Shown here piece by piece: positions 53,314-61,768 of a stretch of 64,000 nucleotides of DNA. The notes under the pieces are model-generated. The model was given only the letters and a program-made list of their open reading frames with translations. It ran no database searches and was not told the DNA's origin. This DNA is from Rhizobium leguminosarum bv. viciae USDA 2370. GTDB lineage: Bacteria; Pseudomonadota; Alphaproteobacteria; Rhizobiales; Rhizobiaceae. The translations under genes and the position numbers were made by a program. The stretch spans positions 1 to 64,000 of the forward strand of contig NZ_MRDL01000031.1 of NCBI RefSeq assembly GCF_002008365.1. The letters run 5' to 3'. Every line of letters starts with the position of its first letter. The stretch's first letter is position 1.

Positions 53314-54201
53314 TCAACCGTGCAATGATGCCGTCAGCCAGCCGGCGGCAAGGTCCCGCGCGTTGTTTCGCTTGGCTTTGACGGGCACGATCACGTTGTA
53401 ACGATCTTCCGCGGCAAGCTCACCGCCGCCGATCCGCACCAGGGTTCCATCCTCCAGAAAAGTGCCCACCAGCATGCGCCATCCCAAGGCAATCCCTTGC
53501 CCTGCGCGCGCGGCGGCGATGGTTTCGGTATAATGGTTGAACCGAAGCGACGGCTTTACCTCGAGCTTGGCGCCGGTCAGAGAAAACCACTGCGCCCAGC
53601 TATACCAGGAACGATCAAGAACGTCCGTTTCGATGAATTCGTCGACGGAGCCTAGCGGGCCATCTCCTCGACGCCTGAGGTAATCGGGAGAGCAGACGGG
53701 GCAGATGACGTCGCCGCGCGAGGCGATGACGGTAGCATCGCTGAAAGGGGGCACACCATAGCGAATTGCCACATCGACTTCTCCGTCGTCGAGAGCGATC
53801 GGGCTGTCCTGGGATATCACTCGCACCAGAATGCCCGGGTTCGCCCGGCGGAATTCGGCCAGCCGCGGCAGCAGCCAGAAGGAAGAGAATGCAACGGTCG
53901 CCCCTATCGTCAACACGTCCTGGCTGCGCGACTGGATCGCTTCCACGCTCTCGGCGATATCGGCAAAGCTCTTCGCCAGCGTGGCTCCGAGGTTGATGCA
54001 TGCCGTTGTCGGTTCGATGGCTCGATGCTTGCGCACGAATAGGGGCTGGCCGAATTCCTCCTCCAGCAACGCAATCTGCCTGCTGACTGCCGCCTGGGTG
54101 ACACCCAATTCGGTCGCAGCCGTGGTGAAGCTCTTCTTCCTGAGCACCGCCTCCAGGGTCACCAGTGCCGTCAGCGACGGGATCCGTCTTCGGAAATGCA
54201 T
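53314..54201 (-). CDS. LysR-family regulator (GcvA-like)
   Basis: This 295-residue protein starts at MHFRRRIPSLTALVTLEAV, the opening typical of the GcvA-like LysR subgroup. The helix-turn-helix (FTTAATELGVTQAAVSRQIALLEEEFG) and effector domain with DVAIRYG and IALGWRMLV follow. GAGGAG lies seven bases before ATG 54201. It is divergent from the Rieske oxygenase gene, so it probably controls the three-gene plus-strand operon. Regulators of this type are found next to betaine demethylation genes. Confidence 0.92.
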   Translation of the reverse strand: MHFRRRIPSLTALVTLEAVLRKKSFTTAATELGVTQAAVSRQIALLEEEFGQPLFVRKHRAIEPTTACINLGATLAKSFADIAESVEAIQSRSQDVLTIGATVAFSSFWLLPRLAEFRRANPGILVRVISQDSPIALDDGEVDVAIRYGVPPFSDATVIASRGDVICPVCSPDYLRRRGDGPLGSVDEFIETDVLDRSWYSWAQWFSLTGAKLEVKPSLRFNHYTETIAAARAGQGIALGWRMLVGTFLEDGTLVRIGGGELAAEDRYNVIVPVKAKRNNARDLAAGWLTASLHG

Positions 54202-54312
54202 CGCAGAACTCCTCTTCACATGATAAAAACTCATGCGAACGTGATTTTTTATGCCGTTGAAACGTCAGCGTTGCAAGGGCAATCTCGGGAAACTCTCGCA
54301 TAAGAGGTTCTC

Positions 54313-55566
54313 ATGCTAAACAGGCTTCCATCTACCATTTCAGCCCTTCTCGACGCCCGCGCCGACGGTCACTCGCTGCCGGCCGGCCTTTACGTCAGAG
54401 AAGACGTGTTCGAAGCAGACCTCGAGGTCTTTTTCCACAAGCACTGGATCTGTGTCGGCCTGGACTGTGATGTTCCCGAACCCGGCGACGCCACGGTGGT
54501 CGATATCGGCAAGACGAGCCTGATCCTTCTGCGTGACGACGACGGAGAAATCCGCGTCCTGCACAATGTCTGTCGCCATCGCGGCTCCCGCCTTCTCGAT
54601 CCGGGCAAGACGATCGTCTCAAAACTCGTCTGTCCCTATCACACCTGGACATATGAACTGACGGGTGAGCTCAGCTACGCGCCTCACATGGGCAAGGACT
54701 TCGACAAGGAGTGTCGGAGCCTCAAGTCCGTCACCTTCAAGTCGATCGGCGGACTGATTTATGTCTGTCTTTCCGACAATCCGCCCGAGGACATCGCTCT
54801 CCTCGAGCAGGCCATGACCGAGCGCCTCGCCCCCTACGACATCCGGAACGCAAAGATTGCCTTCCAAACTGACGTCATCGAGGACGGCAACTGGAAGCTG
54901 ACGATGGAGAACAATCGCGAATGCTACCACTGCTCCGCAAACCATCCGGAGCTCTGCGTCTCCTTCGTCGATCTCGACTTCGGCTTCGACCCCGAAACTC
55001 TGAGCCCGGAGGATCGTGAACAGGCCGAAGAGCATTTCAGGCTGTATGAAGAACGGACCAAGGCGTGGGAGGCTGACGGCTTCCCCTCGGCTGCCGTCGA
55101 ACAACTCGCCGACTGCGCCACCAATTTCCGCACCCAGCGCCTGATCATCGCAGGCGCCGGTGAATCCCAGACCCACGACGCCACTGCCGCATCCTCCAAG
55201 CTTCTCGGGCAGATGACCCGCAAGGATCTCGGTGACACACATCTTTGGGGCCACAACAGCTGGAACCACTTCATGGGCGACCACGCCGTGGTGGCCACCG
55301 TCATTCCGCTCTCCGCGGGCAAGACGCTGGTTAGAACCAAGTGGCTGGTCCACAAGGACGCCGTCGAAGGCGTGGATTACGATCTCGACAAGCTGACGGA
55401 CGTCTGGGTCGCGACGACCGACCAGGACGCCGATCTCGTCGCCCGCTCCCATGCCGGCGCTCTCGACCCGGCATATCAGCCCGGCCCCTACTCCCGCTTC
55501 TCCGAGACGAACCTCGACAAGTTCGCCGCCTGGTACATCGACCGGATGCGCGCCCATGGATACTAG
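54313..55566 (+). CDS. Rieske non-heme iron oxygenase, betaine demethylase type (GbcA/Stc2-like)
   Basis: The 417-residue alpha subunit has the Rieske centre Cys87-x-His89 and Cys107-x2-His110 (NVCRHRG, CPYHTW). The mononuclear iron site uses His206 and His211 (ENNRECYHCSANHPEL) and an Asp in TTDQDAD near 372. The ENNRECYHC segment is characteristic of the betaine-demethylating branch (glycine betaine GbcA, stachydrine Stc2) rather than aromatic dioxygenases. It oxidises an N-methyl (or similar) group of a quaternary ammonium compound, releasing formaldehyde. The next gene encodes the reductase and overlaps by 11 bases. The betaine importer downstream supports the role; the exact substrate is not determined. 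Confidence 0.9.
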   Translation: MLNRLPSTISALLDARADGHSLPAGLYVREDVFEADLEVFFHKHWICVGLDCDVPEPGDATVVDIGKTSLILLRDDDGEIRVLHNVCRHRGSRLLDPGKTIVSKLVCPYHTWTYELTGELSYAPHMGKDFDKECRSLKSVTFKSIGGLIYVCLSDNPPEDIALLEQAMTERLAPYDIRNAKIAFQTDVIEDGNWKLTMENNRECYHCSANHPELCVSFVDLDFGFDPETLSPEDREQAEEHFRLYEERTKAWEADGFPSAAVEQLADCATNFRTQRLIIAGAGESQTHDATAASSKLLGQMTRKDLGDTHLWGHNSWNHFMGDHAVVATVIPLSAGKTLVRTKWLVHKDAVEGVDYDLDKLTDVWVATTDQDADLVARSHAGALDPAYQPGPYSRFSETNLDKFAAWYIDRMRAHGY

Positions 55567-56647
55567 AAGCCCGCAGGCGCCCGCGCCCAGAGCCGCCCTT
55601 CACGACCTGTGGAACCCAGAGGAAGACGACGCGCTGGTCTGCCTCGACGTTCAGCAGGAGACCCACGACGTCAAGACATTCACCTTCGCCTCCCGTGAGG
55701 GTAAGCGGTTCGCGTTCAAGGCCGGGCAGTATTTTCTGTTCGACCTGGAACATAATGGAGACGCTGAAAACAGGTGCTACAGCATCTCCTCCTCGCCGCA
55801 TCGGACGAACGCCTTCTCCGTGACGGTGAAGCGCGTTCCCGGCGGCAAGATCTCCAACTGGCTTCATGACACCCTGGTTCCCGGGGCAACCGTCAAGGCG
55901 AACGGCCCGCTTGGCCATTTCGTCAGGCCCGCGACGTCGAAACCGAAGCTTCTGCTGCTGTCCGGCGGTTCCGGCATTACGCCCGTCATGTCCATCCTGC
56001 GTGAGATCGCCGACAGTTGCGAACCCGCCGACGTCGTCTTCATGCATGCCGGCCGGACGCCGCAGGATCTGATCTTTCGCGACGAACTCGCCTGCATCGC
56101 CCGCAGGCTGAAAGGCCTTCGCCTCCACTTCCTCCCGGAGACCGTTGCCGGCGAGCCATCCTGGCCCGGCCTGACCGGCCGTATCTCGGCAGACTATATG
56201 CGGCTTGCGGTTCCCGATATCGCCGAGCGAACCGTGATGTGCTGCGGCCCCGCCCCGTTCATGGCCGCCGCGCGCGGCATTGCCGCCGAACTCGGCGTGC
56301 CCGGCTCGAACTACCTGGAGGAAAGCTTCGACGCCGCGGTCATCGACGAACCCGAAATCCCTGCGGTTCAGGAGGCCGCTGCCAAGGTCTTTCAGGTCAC
56401 CTTCTCGAAGCAGGCCCGCAGCATCGACGTCTCCGGCGACCAGAGCGTGCTCTCATGCGCGAAGAAGGCAGGCGTCAGGATCCCGTCGTCCTGCGCGAAC
56501 GGCGTCTGCGGCACCTGCAAGTCGAAGCTTACGTCAGGCACGGTCGACATGAACCACAATGGCGGAATTCGTCAGCGGGAAATCGACGCCGGCCTCTTTC
56601 TGCCCTGCTGCTCCAAGCCGCTTAGCGATCTCGTCATCGAGCGCTGA
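55556..56647 (+). CDS. Ferredoxin/flavin reductase of the Rieske oxygenase (GbcB-like)
   Basis: The 363-residue reductase has an FAD domain (RCYSISSSP), an NAD(P) domain (GGSGITPVMSI, MCCGPAPFM) and a C-terminal plant-type 2Fe-2S domain (CANGVCGTC with a final Cys in LPCC). It transfers electrons from NAD(P)H to the Rieske centre of the preceding oxygenase. ATG 55556 overlaps the oxygenase stop by 11 bases, consistent with coupled translation; an upstream extension in this frame is not reductase-like. Length and order match GbcB-type partners (about 360 residues). Confidence 0.93.
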   Translation: MDTRSPQAPAPRAALHDLWNPEEDDALVCLDVQQETHDVKTFTFASREGKRFAFKAGQYFLFDLEHNGDAENRCYSISSSPHRTNAFSVTVKRVPGGKISNWLHDTLVPGATVKANGPLGHFVRPATSKPKLLLLSGGSGITPVMSILREIADSCEPADVVFMHAGRTPQDLIFRDELACIARRLKGLRLHFLPETVAGEPSWPGLTGRISADYMRLAVPDIAERTVMCCGPAPFMAAARGIAAELGVPGSNYLEESFDAAVIDEPEIPAVQEAAAKVFQVTFSKQARSIDVSGDQSVLSCAKKAGVRIPSSCANGVCGTCKSKLTSGTVDMNHNGGIRQREIDAGLFLPCCSKPLSDLVIER

Positions 56648-56694
56648 GCGCCCGGTAACGTCGCGTCACCCACCGACAACAGGGACTCACTGAG

Positions 56695-57975
56695 ATGTTG
56701 CGAGAGGAAAGCGATTCCGCCGAGCTGACCGGCCCGACGGTCTTCAAGGATGAGCGAAAGCAGGAATATCTCAATCCCGAGGGAGTGGATCGGCCTCTCA
56801 TCAGTCCTTTGCCGGCCACGACGCTCGATCGGGCTCGCCGCTATCGTCTGGAGCGCCTGCGCACGAAGATGCGCGAATGGGATTGCGGCGCCCTGCTCCT
56901 CTACGATCCCGTCAACATCCGATATGCCTTCGATTCATCGAATATGAGCATCTGGACGATGCACAACGCCTCGCGCTACGCTCTGATCCTGGCCGATGGT
57001 CCGGCCATACTTTTCGAATTCGAAGGCGCCGAACATGTCAATGACGGGCTTCCCGGCATCGACGAGATCCGGCCGGCGAAGTCATGGATATTCTTCACGG
57101 CCGGGAACCTTATGGAACCCCGGCTGAAAGCCTGGGCGGAGGAAGTCGCGGACCTCATAAAGAGCAACGGCGGCAACAAGCGCGTGGCGGTGGACAAGCT
57201 CGAACCCGCCGGCGCGTTCGAATTGCGGGAACGCGGCTTCATGCTCTTAGACGGTCAGGAGCTGGCCGAGCGGGCGCGATCCATCAAAAGCGCTGACGAA
57301 ATCGAGCTGATGAGATGGACGATCCGTGTCTGCGAAGCAGGCATGGCGCGGATGTACGAGGCATCCGAGCCCGGCCGCACCGAAAGAGAGATCTGGGCCG
57401 AGCTTCACTTCGAAAACGCACGCAGCGGCGGCGAGTGGCTCGAGACCAAGCTCCTGACCGCAGGCCCGAGAACGAACCCCTGGTATCAGGAATGTTCGGA
57501 CTATGCGGTCAAACGCGGGGAGATGATATCCTTCGACACCGATATGATCGGACCCTACGGCTATTGCGCCGACCTCTCGCGCTCGTGGACAGCAGGGCAC
57601 GTCGCGATGAACGCCAAGCAGAAGCAACTCTACGCCGCCGCCAGGGATCAGATCGAGCACAATCTCGCCATCCTGAAGCCCGACATGACGTTTGAAGAGT
57701 TCAACGCGCTGTCGTGGCGGATTCCGGAGAAATACCAGCCTTATCGATACACGCTTGCTCTGCACGGAACCGGAATGGCGGACGAATGGCCAGGGATCCT
57801 TCTGCATCCGGATTTCGACCCTGAATTCAGCGGCCTCATCGAGGAGGGCATGGTGCTCAACGTCGAGAGCCTGATAGCCGAAGCCGGATCTGAAAGCATC
57901 AAGCTTGAAACCCAGGCTCTGATCACGGCAACGGGCGCGGAGCGGCTGGACACCTTTCCGTGGGAGGATATCTGA
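56695..57975 (+). CDS. M24-fold protein of the DddP (DMSP lyase-like) type
   Basis: The 426-residue protein is an M24/creatinase fold with the segments that set DddP apart: DPVNIRYAFDSSNMSIW (72-87), GGEWLETKLLTAGPRTNPW (245-263) and FDTDMIGPYG (280-289). Metal ligands expected for DddP are Asp281, Asp283, Asp293, His357, Glu391 and Glu405, all present with the same spacing, and the Tyr352/Asp363 pair flanking His357 (YTLALHGTGMADEW) also matches. DddP cleaves dimethylsulfoniopropionate to dimethyl sulfide and acrylate; whether this rhizobial member uses DMSP or another betaine is unknown. It is the last gene of the Rieske operon and converges on the GlxA-type regulator. Confidence 0.85.
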   Translation: MLREESDSAELTGPTVFKDERKQEYLNPEGVDRPLISPLPATTLDRARRYRLERLRTKMREWDCGALLLYDPVNIRYAFDSSNMSIWTMHNASRYALILADGPAILFEFEGAEHVNDGLPGIDEIRPAKSWIFFTAGNLMEPRLKAWAEEVADLIKSNGGNKRVAVDKLEPAGAFELRERGFMLLDGQELAERARSIKSADEIELMRWTIRVCEAGMARMYEASEPGRTEREIWAELHFENARSGGEWLETKLLTAGPRTNPWYQECSDYAVKRGEMISFDTDMIGPYGYCADLSRSWTAGHVAMNAKQKQLYAAARDQIEHNLAILKPDMTFEEFNALSWRIPEKYQPYRYTLALHGTGMADEWPGILLHPDFDPEFSGLIEEGMVLNVESLIAEAGSESIKLETQALITATGAERLDTFPWEDI

Positions 57976-57981
57976 ATAAGC

Positions 57982-58995
57982 TCAGTGTGCTCTCGAAGCG
58001 GCTGCACGATGCTGTGAGGGGGTCTGCCCGAATGTGCGTTTGAACGTTCGCGTGAACTGCGAGGCATTTTCAAAGCCGACATCCAGCGCGATCTCGATCA
58101 GTGGCGCCTTCGACTGGGCCAGGATCGATTTCGCCCGCTCCATGCGAACACGATTATAGGCCTTGGCAGGAGACATCCCGGTCTTGTCGATAAAGATCCT
58201 CTCCAGTTGCCGCCGAGACAGGCCCACCGTGGCGGCAAGCTTTTGAATCGACATGCTGCCATCGACGAACTGTTCCATCGTAATCATCGCCGCCTTGACG
58301 CGGGCGTCGTCATAGTCGTCGTAGAGCGGACGCCGGGGCTGTATGTCCGATGGAGTCCGGGCCTTTTCGATCTGAAGCACTTCAAGCGCGTTTCGTTCAG
58401 CGTCGCGGCTGATATATTTTCTGACCAGCAACGCCGCCATGTCGGCGGAACTGCTGCCGCCTGCGCACGATCCGCGCTGGCGATCGAGATTGAAGAGCCG
58501 GTCGGAGCGAACGCTAAGGTCGGGGAACCGCTCCCGAAACTCCTTGTAATGCAGCCAGCTCACACAGGATTCGTGCCGCTTCATCAGGCCTGCCGCAGCA
58601 AGAATGAACGAACCCGTGCACACGCCGATCAGCGGCACCTTCTTGACGTCGGCCTGCTTCAGAAAAGTGATGGTCTGCTGGTCGACAGGGTTCTCCACCG
58701 TCAGAAGGCCGCCGACGACCACGATGTAGTCGAACCTCGACGGATCGACGAAATCGGATGTCGGAGCAACCTGGACGCCGCAACTCGCGGTGATCAAGTG
58801 CCTCGTGCTGCCGATCACCTGCCAGTCTGCAAGGACCCTTCCGGAACGATCCTGCTCGTCGCTGGCAAGCCGCAGCGTGTCCACGAAGAGCGCAAAGGCG
58901 GACAGCGTGAATGATCGCGCCAGAACAAAGCCCACCTTGAGCCGGCCAGCCGACTTCGCGTCGGCGTCTGTCTGTCGATGCTGCTCAGGTCGCAT
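57982..58995 (-). CDS. GlxA/GbdR-type transcriptional regulator (DJ-1/PfpI domain plus AraC HTH)
   Basis: The 337-residue protein has an N-terminal DJ-1/PfpI-like domain (FVLARSFTLSAFALFVDTLRLA, VCTGSFILAAAGLM; the Cys corresponds to the family's conserved position) and a C-terminal AraC double helix-turn-helix (LAATVGLSRRQLERIFIDKTGMSPAKAYNRVRMERA, EIALDVGFENASQFTRTFKRTFG). This architecture is that of GbdR and CdhR, activators of glycine betaine and carnitine catabolism. Start 58995 is chosen because AAGGAG lies six bases upstream. It follows the racemase-superfamily gene on the minus strand and probably activates the importer and the oxygenase operon. Confidence 0.9.
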   Translation of the reverse strand: MRPEQHRQTDADAKSAGRLKVGFVLARSFTLSAFALFVDTLRLASDEQDRSGRVLADWQVIGSTRHLITASCGVQVAPTSDFVDPSRFDYIVVVGGLLTVENPVDQQTITFLKQADVKKVPLIGVCTGSFILAAAGLMKRHESCVSWLHYKEFRERFPDLSVRSDRLFNLDRQRGSCAGGSSSADMAALLVRKYISRDAERNALEVLQIEKARTPSDIQPRRPLYDDYDDARVKAAMITMEQFVDGSMSIQKLAATVGLSRRQLERIFIDKTGMSPAKAYNRVRMERAKSILAQSKAPLIEIALDVGFENASQFTRTFKRTFGQTPSQHRAAASRAH

Positions 58996-59051
58996 AGTCA
59001 TCTCCTTGCCGGCTCTTATCGCGCCGTCCGTCTTTTCAGACGAAAAGGCGC

Positions 59052-60050
59052 TCATCGGATCTGAAAGCCATGCGCCAGCGGATCCCGATCGTCAACGAAA
59101 ATGGTGTTGTGTCCGATGACGCGTGCCCAGCCTCCGATGCTTGGAAGAATACCGCTATAGGGCCCAATGCGTGCCTCGGCTTCGACCCGGCCCTCGAAGA
59201 CGGTTCCGATCAGGCTTTCATGCCGATATCTCGACCCGACGGTAAGCCGTTCCTTCCCATAGAGCTGGGCCATGCGAGCGGAGGTGCCGGTGCCGCCCGG
59301 CGAGCGATCGATGGCCTTCTCGCCATAGAAGACCGCGCAACGGCCATCCGAGGTGTCGTTCACGGGGCGGTCACACCAGATGGCATGATGCACGCCGCGA
59401 ATTCTCGGATCGTCGGGATGAACGGGATCGCAAATATCGGCAAGCGCTGACCTGAGCTTCTGGCTGCAGCCGACGATATCCGATGCGGTCATGCGGTCGA
59501 GCCCGCTCCAGTTATCCTGCGGTTCGATGACCGCATAATAGTTGCCGCCATAGGATATATCGACGCGCAGGCGGCCCATTCCCGGCACATCGACCTCGAC
59601 ATCAGCCTCGTGCAGATAGCTTGCAACATTGTGGAGACGAACGGATTCGACATATCCGCCCTTTTCCTCATAGGTGACATCGACCCTTCCCGCAGGCGTC
59701 TCGATGGCAACCCTTCCCGGCTCCCGCGGCTTGACGAGCCCTTCCTCGATCGCGGCGGTCACGACGCCGATGGTGCCGGCGCCGCACATCGGCAGGCAGC
59801 CGCTCACTTCGATGAAAAGAACGGCAAAATCGCAATCCTCCCGGTAGGCCGGATAGATGATCGCCCCCGACATGATGTCGTGACCCCTTGGCTCGAACAT
59901 CAGCGCCTGGCGCACCCAGTCGTGATCGCGGACAAAAATCTCCCGACGCTCGCTGATGGGCGCATGCGGAAGCAGTGGACCGCCTCCGGCAACAAGGCGC
60001 ACGGGATTTCCTGACGTATGGGAGTCGATGCAGAAGAAGCTGTTTCTCAT
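59052..60050 (-). CDS. Proline-racemase-superfamily protein lacking the second catalytic cysteine
   Basis: The 332-residue protein matches the hydroxyproline epimerase/proline racemase/trans-3-hydroxyproline dehydratase superfamily in length and motifs: IDSHTSGNPVRLV, LPMCGAGTIGV and AIDRSPGGTGTSARMAQL. The first catalytic Cys is present (Cys89), but the usual His two residues later is Ala91. The second position, Cys in racemases and Thr in the dehydratase, is Gly252. A two-base racemisation is therefore not expected. AAGGA precedes ATG 60050. It lies downstream of the betaine ABC permeases and upstream of the GlxA-type gene; a role in breakdown of a proline- or hydroxyproline-type betaine is plausible. 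Confidence 0.87.
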   Translation of the reverse strand: MRNSFFCIDSHTSGNPVRLVAGGGPLLPHAPISERREIFVRDHDWVRQALMFEPRGHDIMSGAIIYPAYREDCDFAVLFIEVSGCLPMCGAGTIGVVTAAIEEGLVKPREPGRVAIETPAGRVDVTYEEKGGYVESVRLHNVASYLHEADVEVDVPGMGRLRVDISYGGNYYAVIEPQDNWSGLDRMTASDIVGCSQKLRSALADICDPVHPDDPRIRGVHHAIWCDRPVNDTSDGRCAVFYGEKAIDRSPGGTGTSARMAQLYGKERLTVGSRYRHESLIGTVFEGRVEAEARIGPYSGILPSIGGWARVIGHNTIFVDDRDPLAHGFQIR

Positions 60051-60066
60051 CTTTTGGTGTCCTTGC

Positions 60067-60918
60067 TCATCTCGTCTTCGGCAGCCTGTCACGGTCGAGC
60101 AGACCGCGGGACAGCCGGTCGAGCAGAAGGGCGATTGCGACGATCGCCAGGCCCGCCCGCAGGCCAAGCCCCATCTCCATGCGCGTCAGGCCGCGCGTCA
60201 CCTCCGCGCCGAGACCGCCGGCGCCGACGAGCCCGGCCAACACCACCATCGCCAGGGACAGAAGGATGCATTGGTTGAGCCCGACCAGGAGCGTCTGCCT
60301 GGCCAAGGGGATCTCGATCTTCCAAAGCACCGAACGAGGCGGCGCGCCGATGGCGCTGCCGAGTTCCACGAATTCTCTCGGCACCTGGTTGAACGCCAGC
60401 GTGGTCAAGCGGAGCATCGGCGGAATGCCATAGACGATGGTGGCGATGATTGCCGGCACACGTCCAAGGCTGAAGATCATCACCGCAGGAATGAGGTAGA
60501 CCCAGGGCGGCACGGTCTGCATCACGTCGAGAACCGGACGAACCATCGCCTCCAATGTCTTGTGGCGCGAGCACAGGACGCCGATCGGGAAGGCGATGAG
60601 CACGGAGATCAAGACAGCGACCGTGACCAGGGAGAGGGTCTGCATCGATGCCGTCCACAGCCCCATGAGGAGACAAAACCCCAGGCAAAGACCGGCAAGG
60701 ATTGCGGCGCGCAGACCGACGGCGACAAATGCCAGGATGACGACGATCGCGATAAGCCCATAGGGCGGCACGAAGAGGAGGGCCGCCTCGAATCCGGAAA
60801 GAACCGCTTCGATCAGATAGCTGATCGCCGCAAACAGCGGATGAAGGTTGGTGTTGAGCCAATCGACTGACGGCGCCAGGAAAGCGCCGGGCGAAAACTG
60901 CAGGATGGACGGATTCAT
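60067..60918 (-). CDS. Betaine/proline ABC importer permease, ProW type (second)
   Basis: This 283-residue protein has the OpuAB/ProW pattern: an amphipathic N-terminus, VVILAFVAVGLRAAILAGLCLGFCLLMGLW spans, the PVLDVMQTVPPWVYLIPAVMIF segment conserved in quaternary-amine permeases, and the EAA loop FVELGSAIGAPPRSVLWKIEIPLA. Its ATG overlaps the stop of the other permease by four bases. Two ProW-type permeases in one operon suggest a heterodimeric channel. Confidence 0.92.
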   Translation of the reverse strand: MNPSILQFSPGAFLAPSVDWLNTNLHPLFAAISYLIEAVLSGFEAALLFVPPYGLIAIVVILAFVAVGLRAAILAGLCLGFCLLMGLWTASMQTLSLVTVAVLISVLIAFPIGVLCSRHKTLEAMVRPVLDVMQTVPPWVYLIPAVMIFSLGRVPAIIATIVYGIPPMLRLTTLAFNQVPREFVELGSAIGAPPRSVLWKIEIPLARQTLLVGLNQCILLSLAMVVLAGLVGAGGLGAEVTRGLTRMEMGLGLRAGLAIVAIALLLDRLSRGLLDRDRLPKTR

Positions 60919-61763
60919 GACTTCCTCCCCGTTCCCAAACGAGCCGCGCTCTGAGTTATCCGGTCAAGCACCATGGTCAGAACCACGATGGCTATCGCTC
61001 CATTGATGGAGGTCGCGATGTCGAGCGTTCTGATCGCGCCGTAAATCGTCTCGCCGAGCCCGCCGGAACCGACGATGCCTGCGATGACGACCATGCCGAA
61101 GGCCATCATCAGGCTCTGGTTGATCCCTGCCATGATACTCGGCAGCGCAAAGGGAAGGCGAATCTTGAAGAACATCTGCGCCGGTCTGATCCCAAGCGCC
61201 TCTCCAAGTTCGATGAACTCCCTGGGCGTCATCCGGATACCGAGAGACGTCAGGCGGATTGCCGGCGGCACGGCGACGATCACCGTCGCGATCAGTGCCG
61301 TCGCCGGTCCATAGCCGAGCAGGGCGATCGCCGGCAGCAGATAGATGTATGGCGGAAGTGTCTGGATCAGATCCAGACCGGGCTCCATGAAACGATCGAG
61401 GGCGGGGAAAAAGCCGGCGGCAATACCGATCGGGATCCCGATCGCCAGGGCGAGTGCGGTTGCGGTCAATACCAGCGCCAGGGTGCTCATCGTCTCCGGC
61501 CAGAGCCCCATGGAAAAACAAAGCGCCAGCGCGACGCCGCTGAGCAGGGCGAACCAGACATTGACCAGCCGCCAGCCGATGAGCGCCACGATCAGCGCGA
61601 CCAGGTAGAATGGCGGAAGCTGCAGAAGCCAGAGGATCCCGTCATAGAGCCCTTCGAGAACCTGTCTGATAGTATCGAAGAGGAATTCGCCGTTGTCGCT
61701 CACCCACTCGAGCGCCGAGTCCGTCCATTCGTCAAAAAGATCGGTGAAGCCTGAACTATCCAT
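60915..61763 (-). CDS. Betaine/proline ABC importer permease, ProW type (first)
   Basis: This 282-residue permease has the same family features as its downstream partner: spans around FYLVALIVALIGW and LALCFSMGLW, the PGLDLIQTLPPYIYLLPAIALLGYG segment and the EAA loop FIELGEALGIRPAQMFFKIRLPFALPS. GGAG lies nine bases before the ATG. It follows the ATPase gene by a few bases and overlaps the next permease by ATGA. It forms the transmembrane pore for quaternary amine uptake. Confidence 0.92.
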   Translation of the reverse strand: MDSSGFTDLFDEWTDSALEWVSDNGEFLFDTIRQVLEGLYDGILWLLQLPPFYLVALIVALIGWRLVNVWFALLSGVALALCFSMGLWPETMSTLALVLTATALALAIGIPIGIAAGFFPALDRFMEPGLDLIQTLPPYIYLLPAIALLGYGPATALIATVIVAVPPAIRLTSLGIRMTPREFIELGEALGIRPAQMFFKIRLPFALPSIMAGINQSLMMAFGMVVIAGIVGSGGLGETIYGAIRTLDIATSINGAIAIVVLTMVLDRITQSAARLGTGRKS

Positions 61764-61768
61764 GTCAA

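Noticed and set aside
56695..57975. Simple annotation as Xaa-Pro aminopeptidase
   Set aside because: Segments DSSNMSIW, GGEWLETKLL and GPRTNPW, and the residue spacing, fit the DddP group better than proline peptidases.
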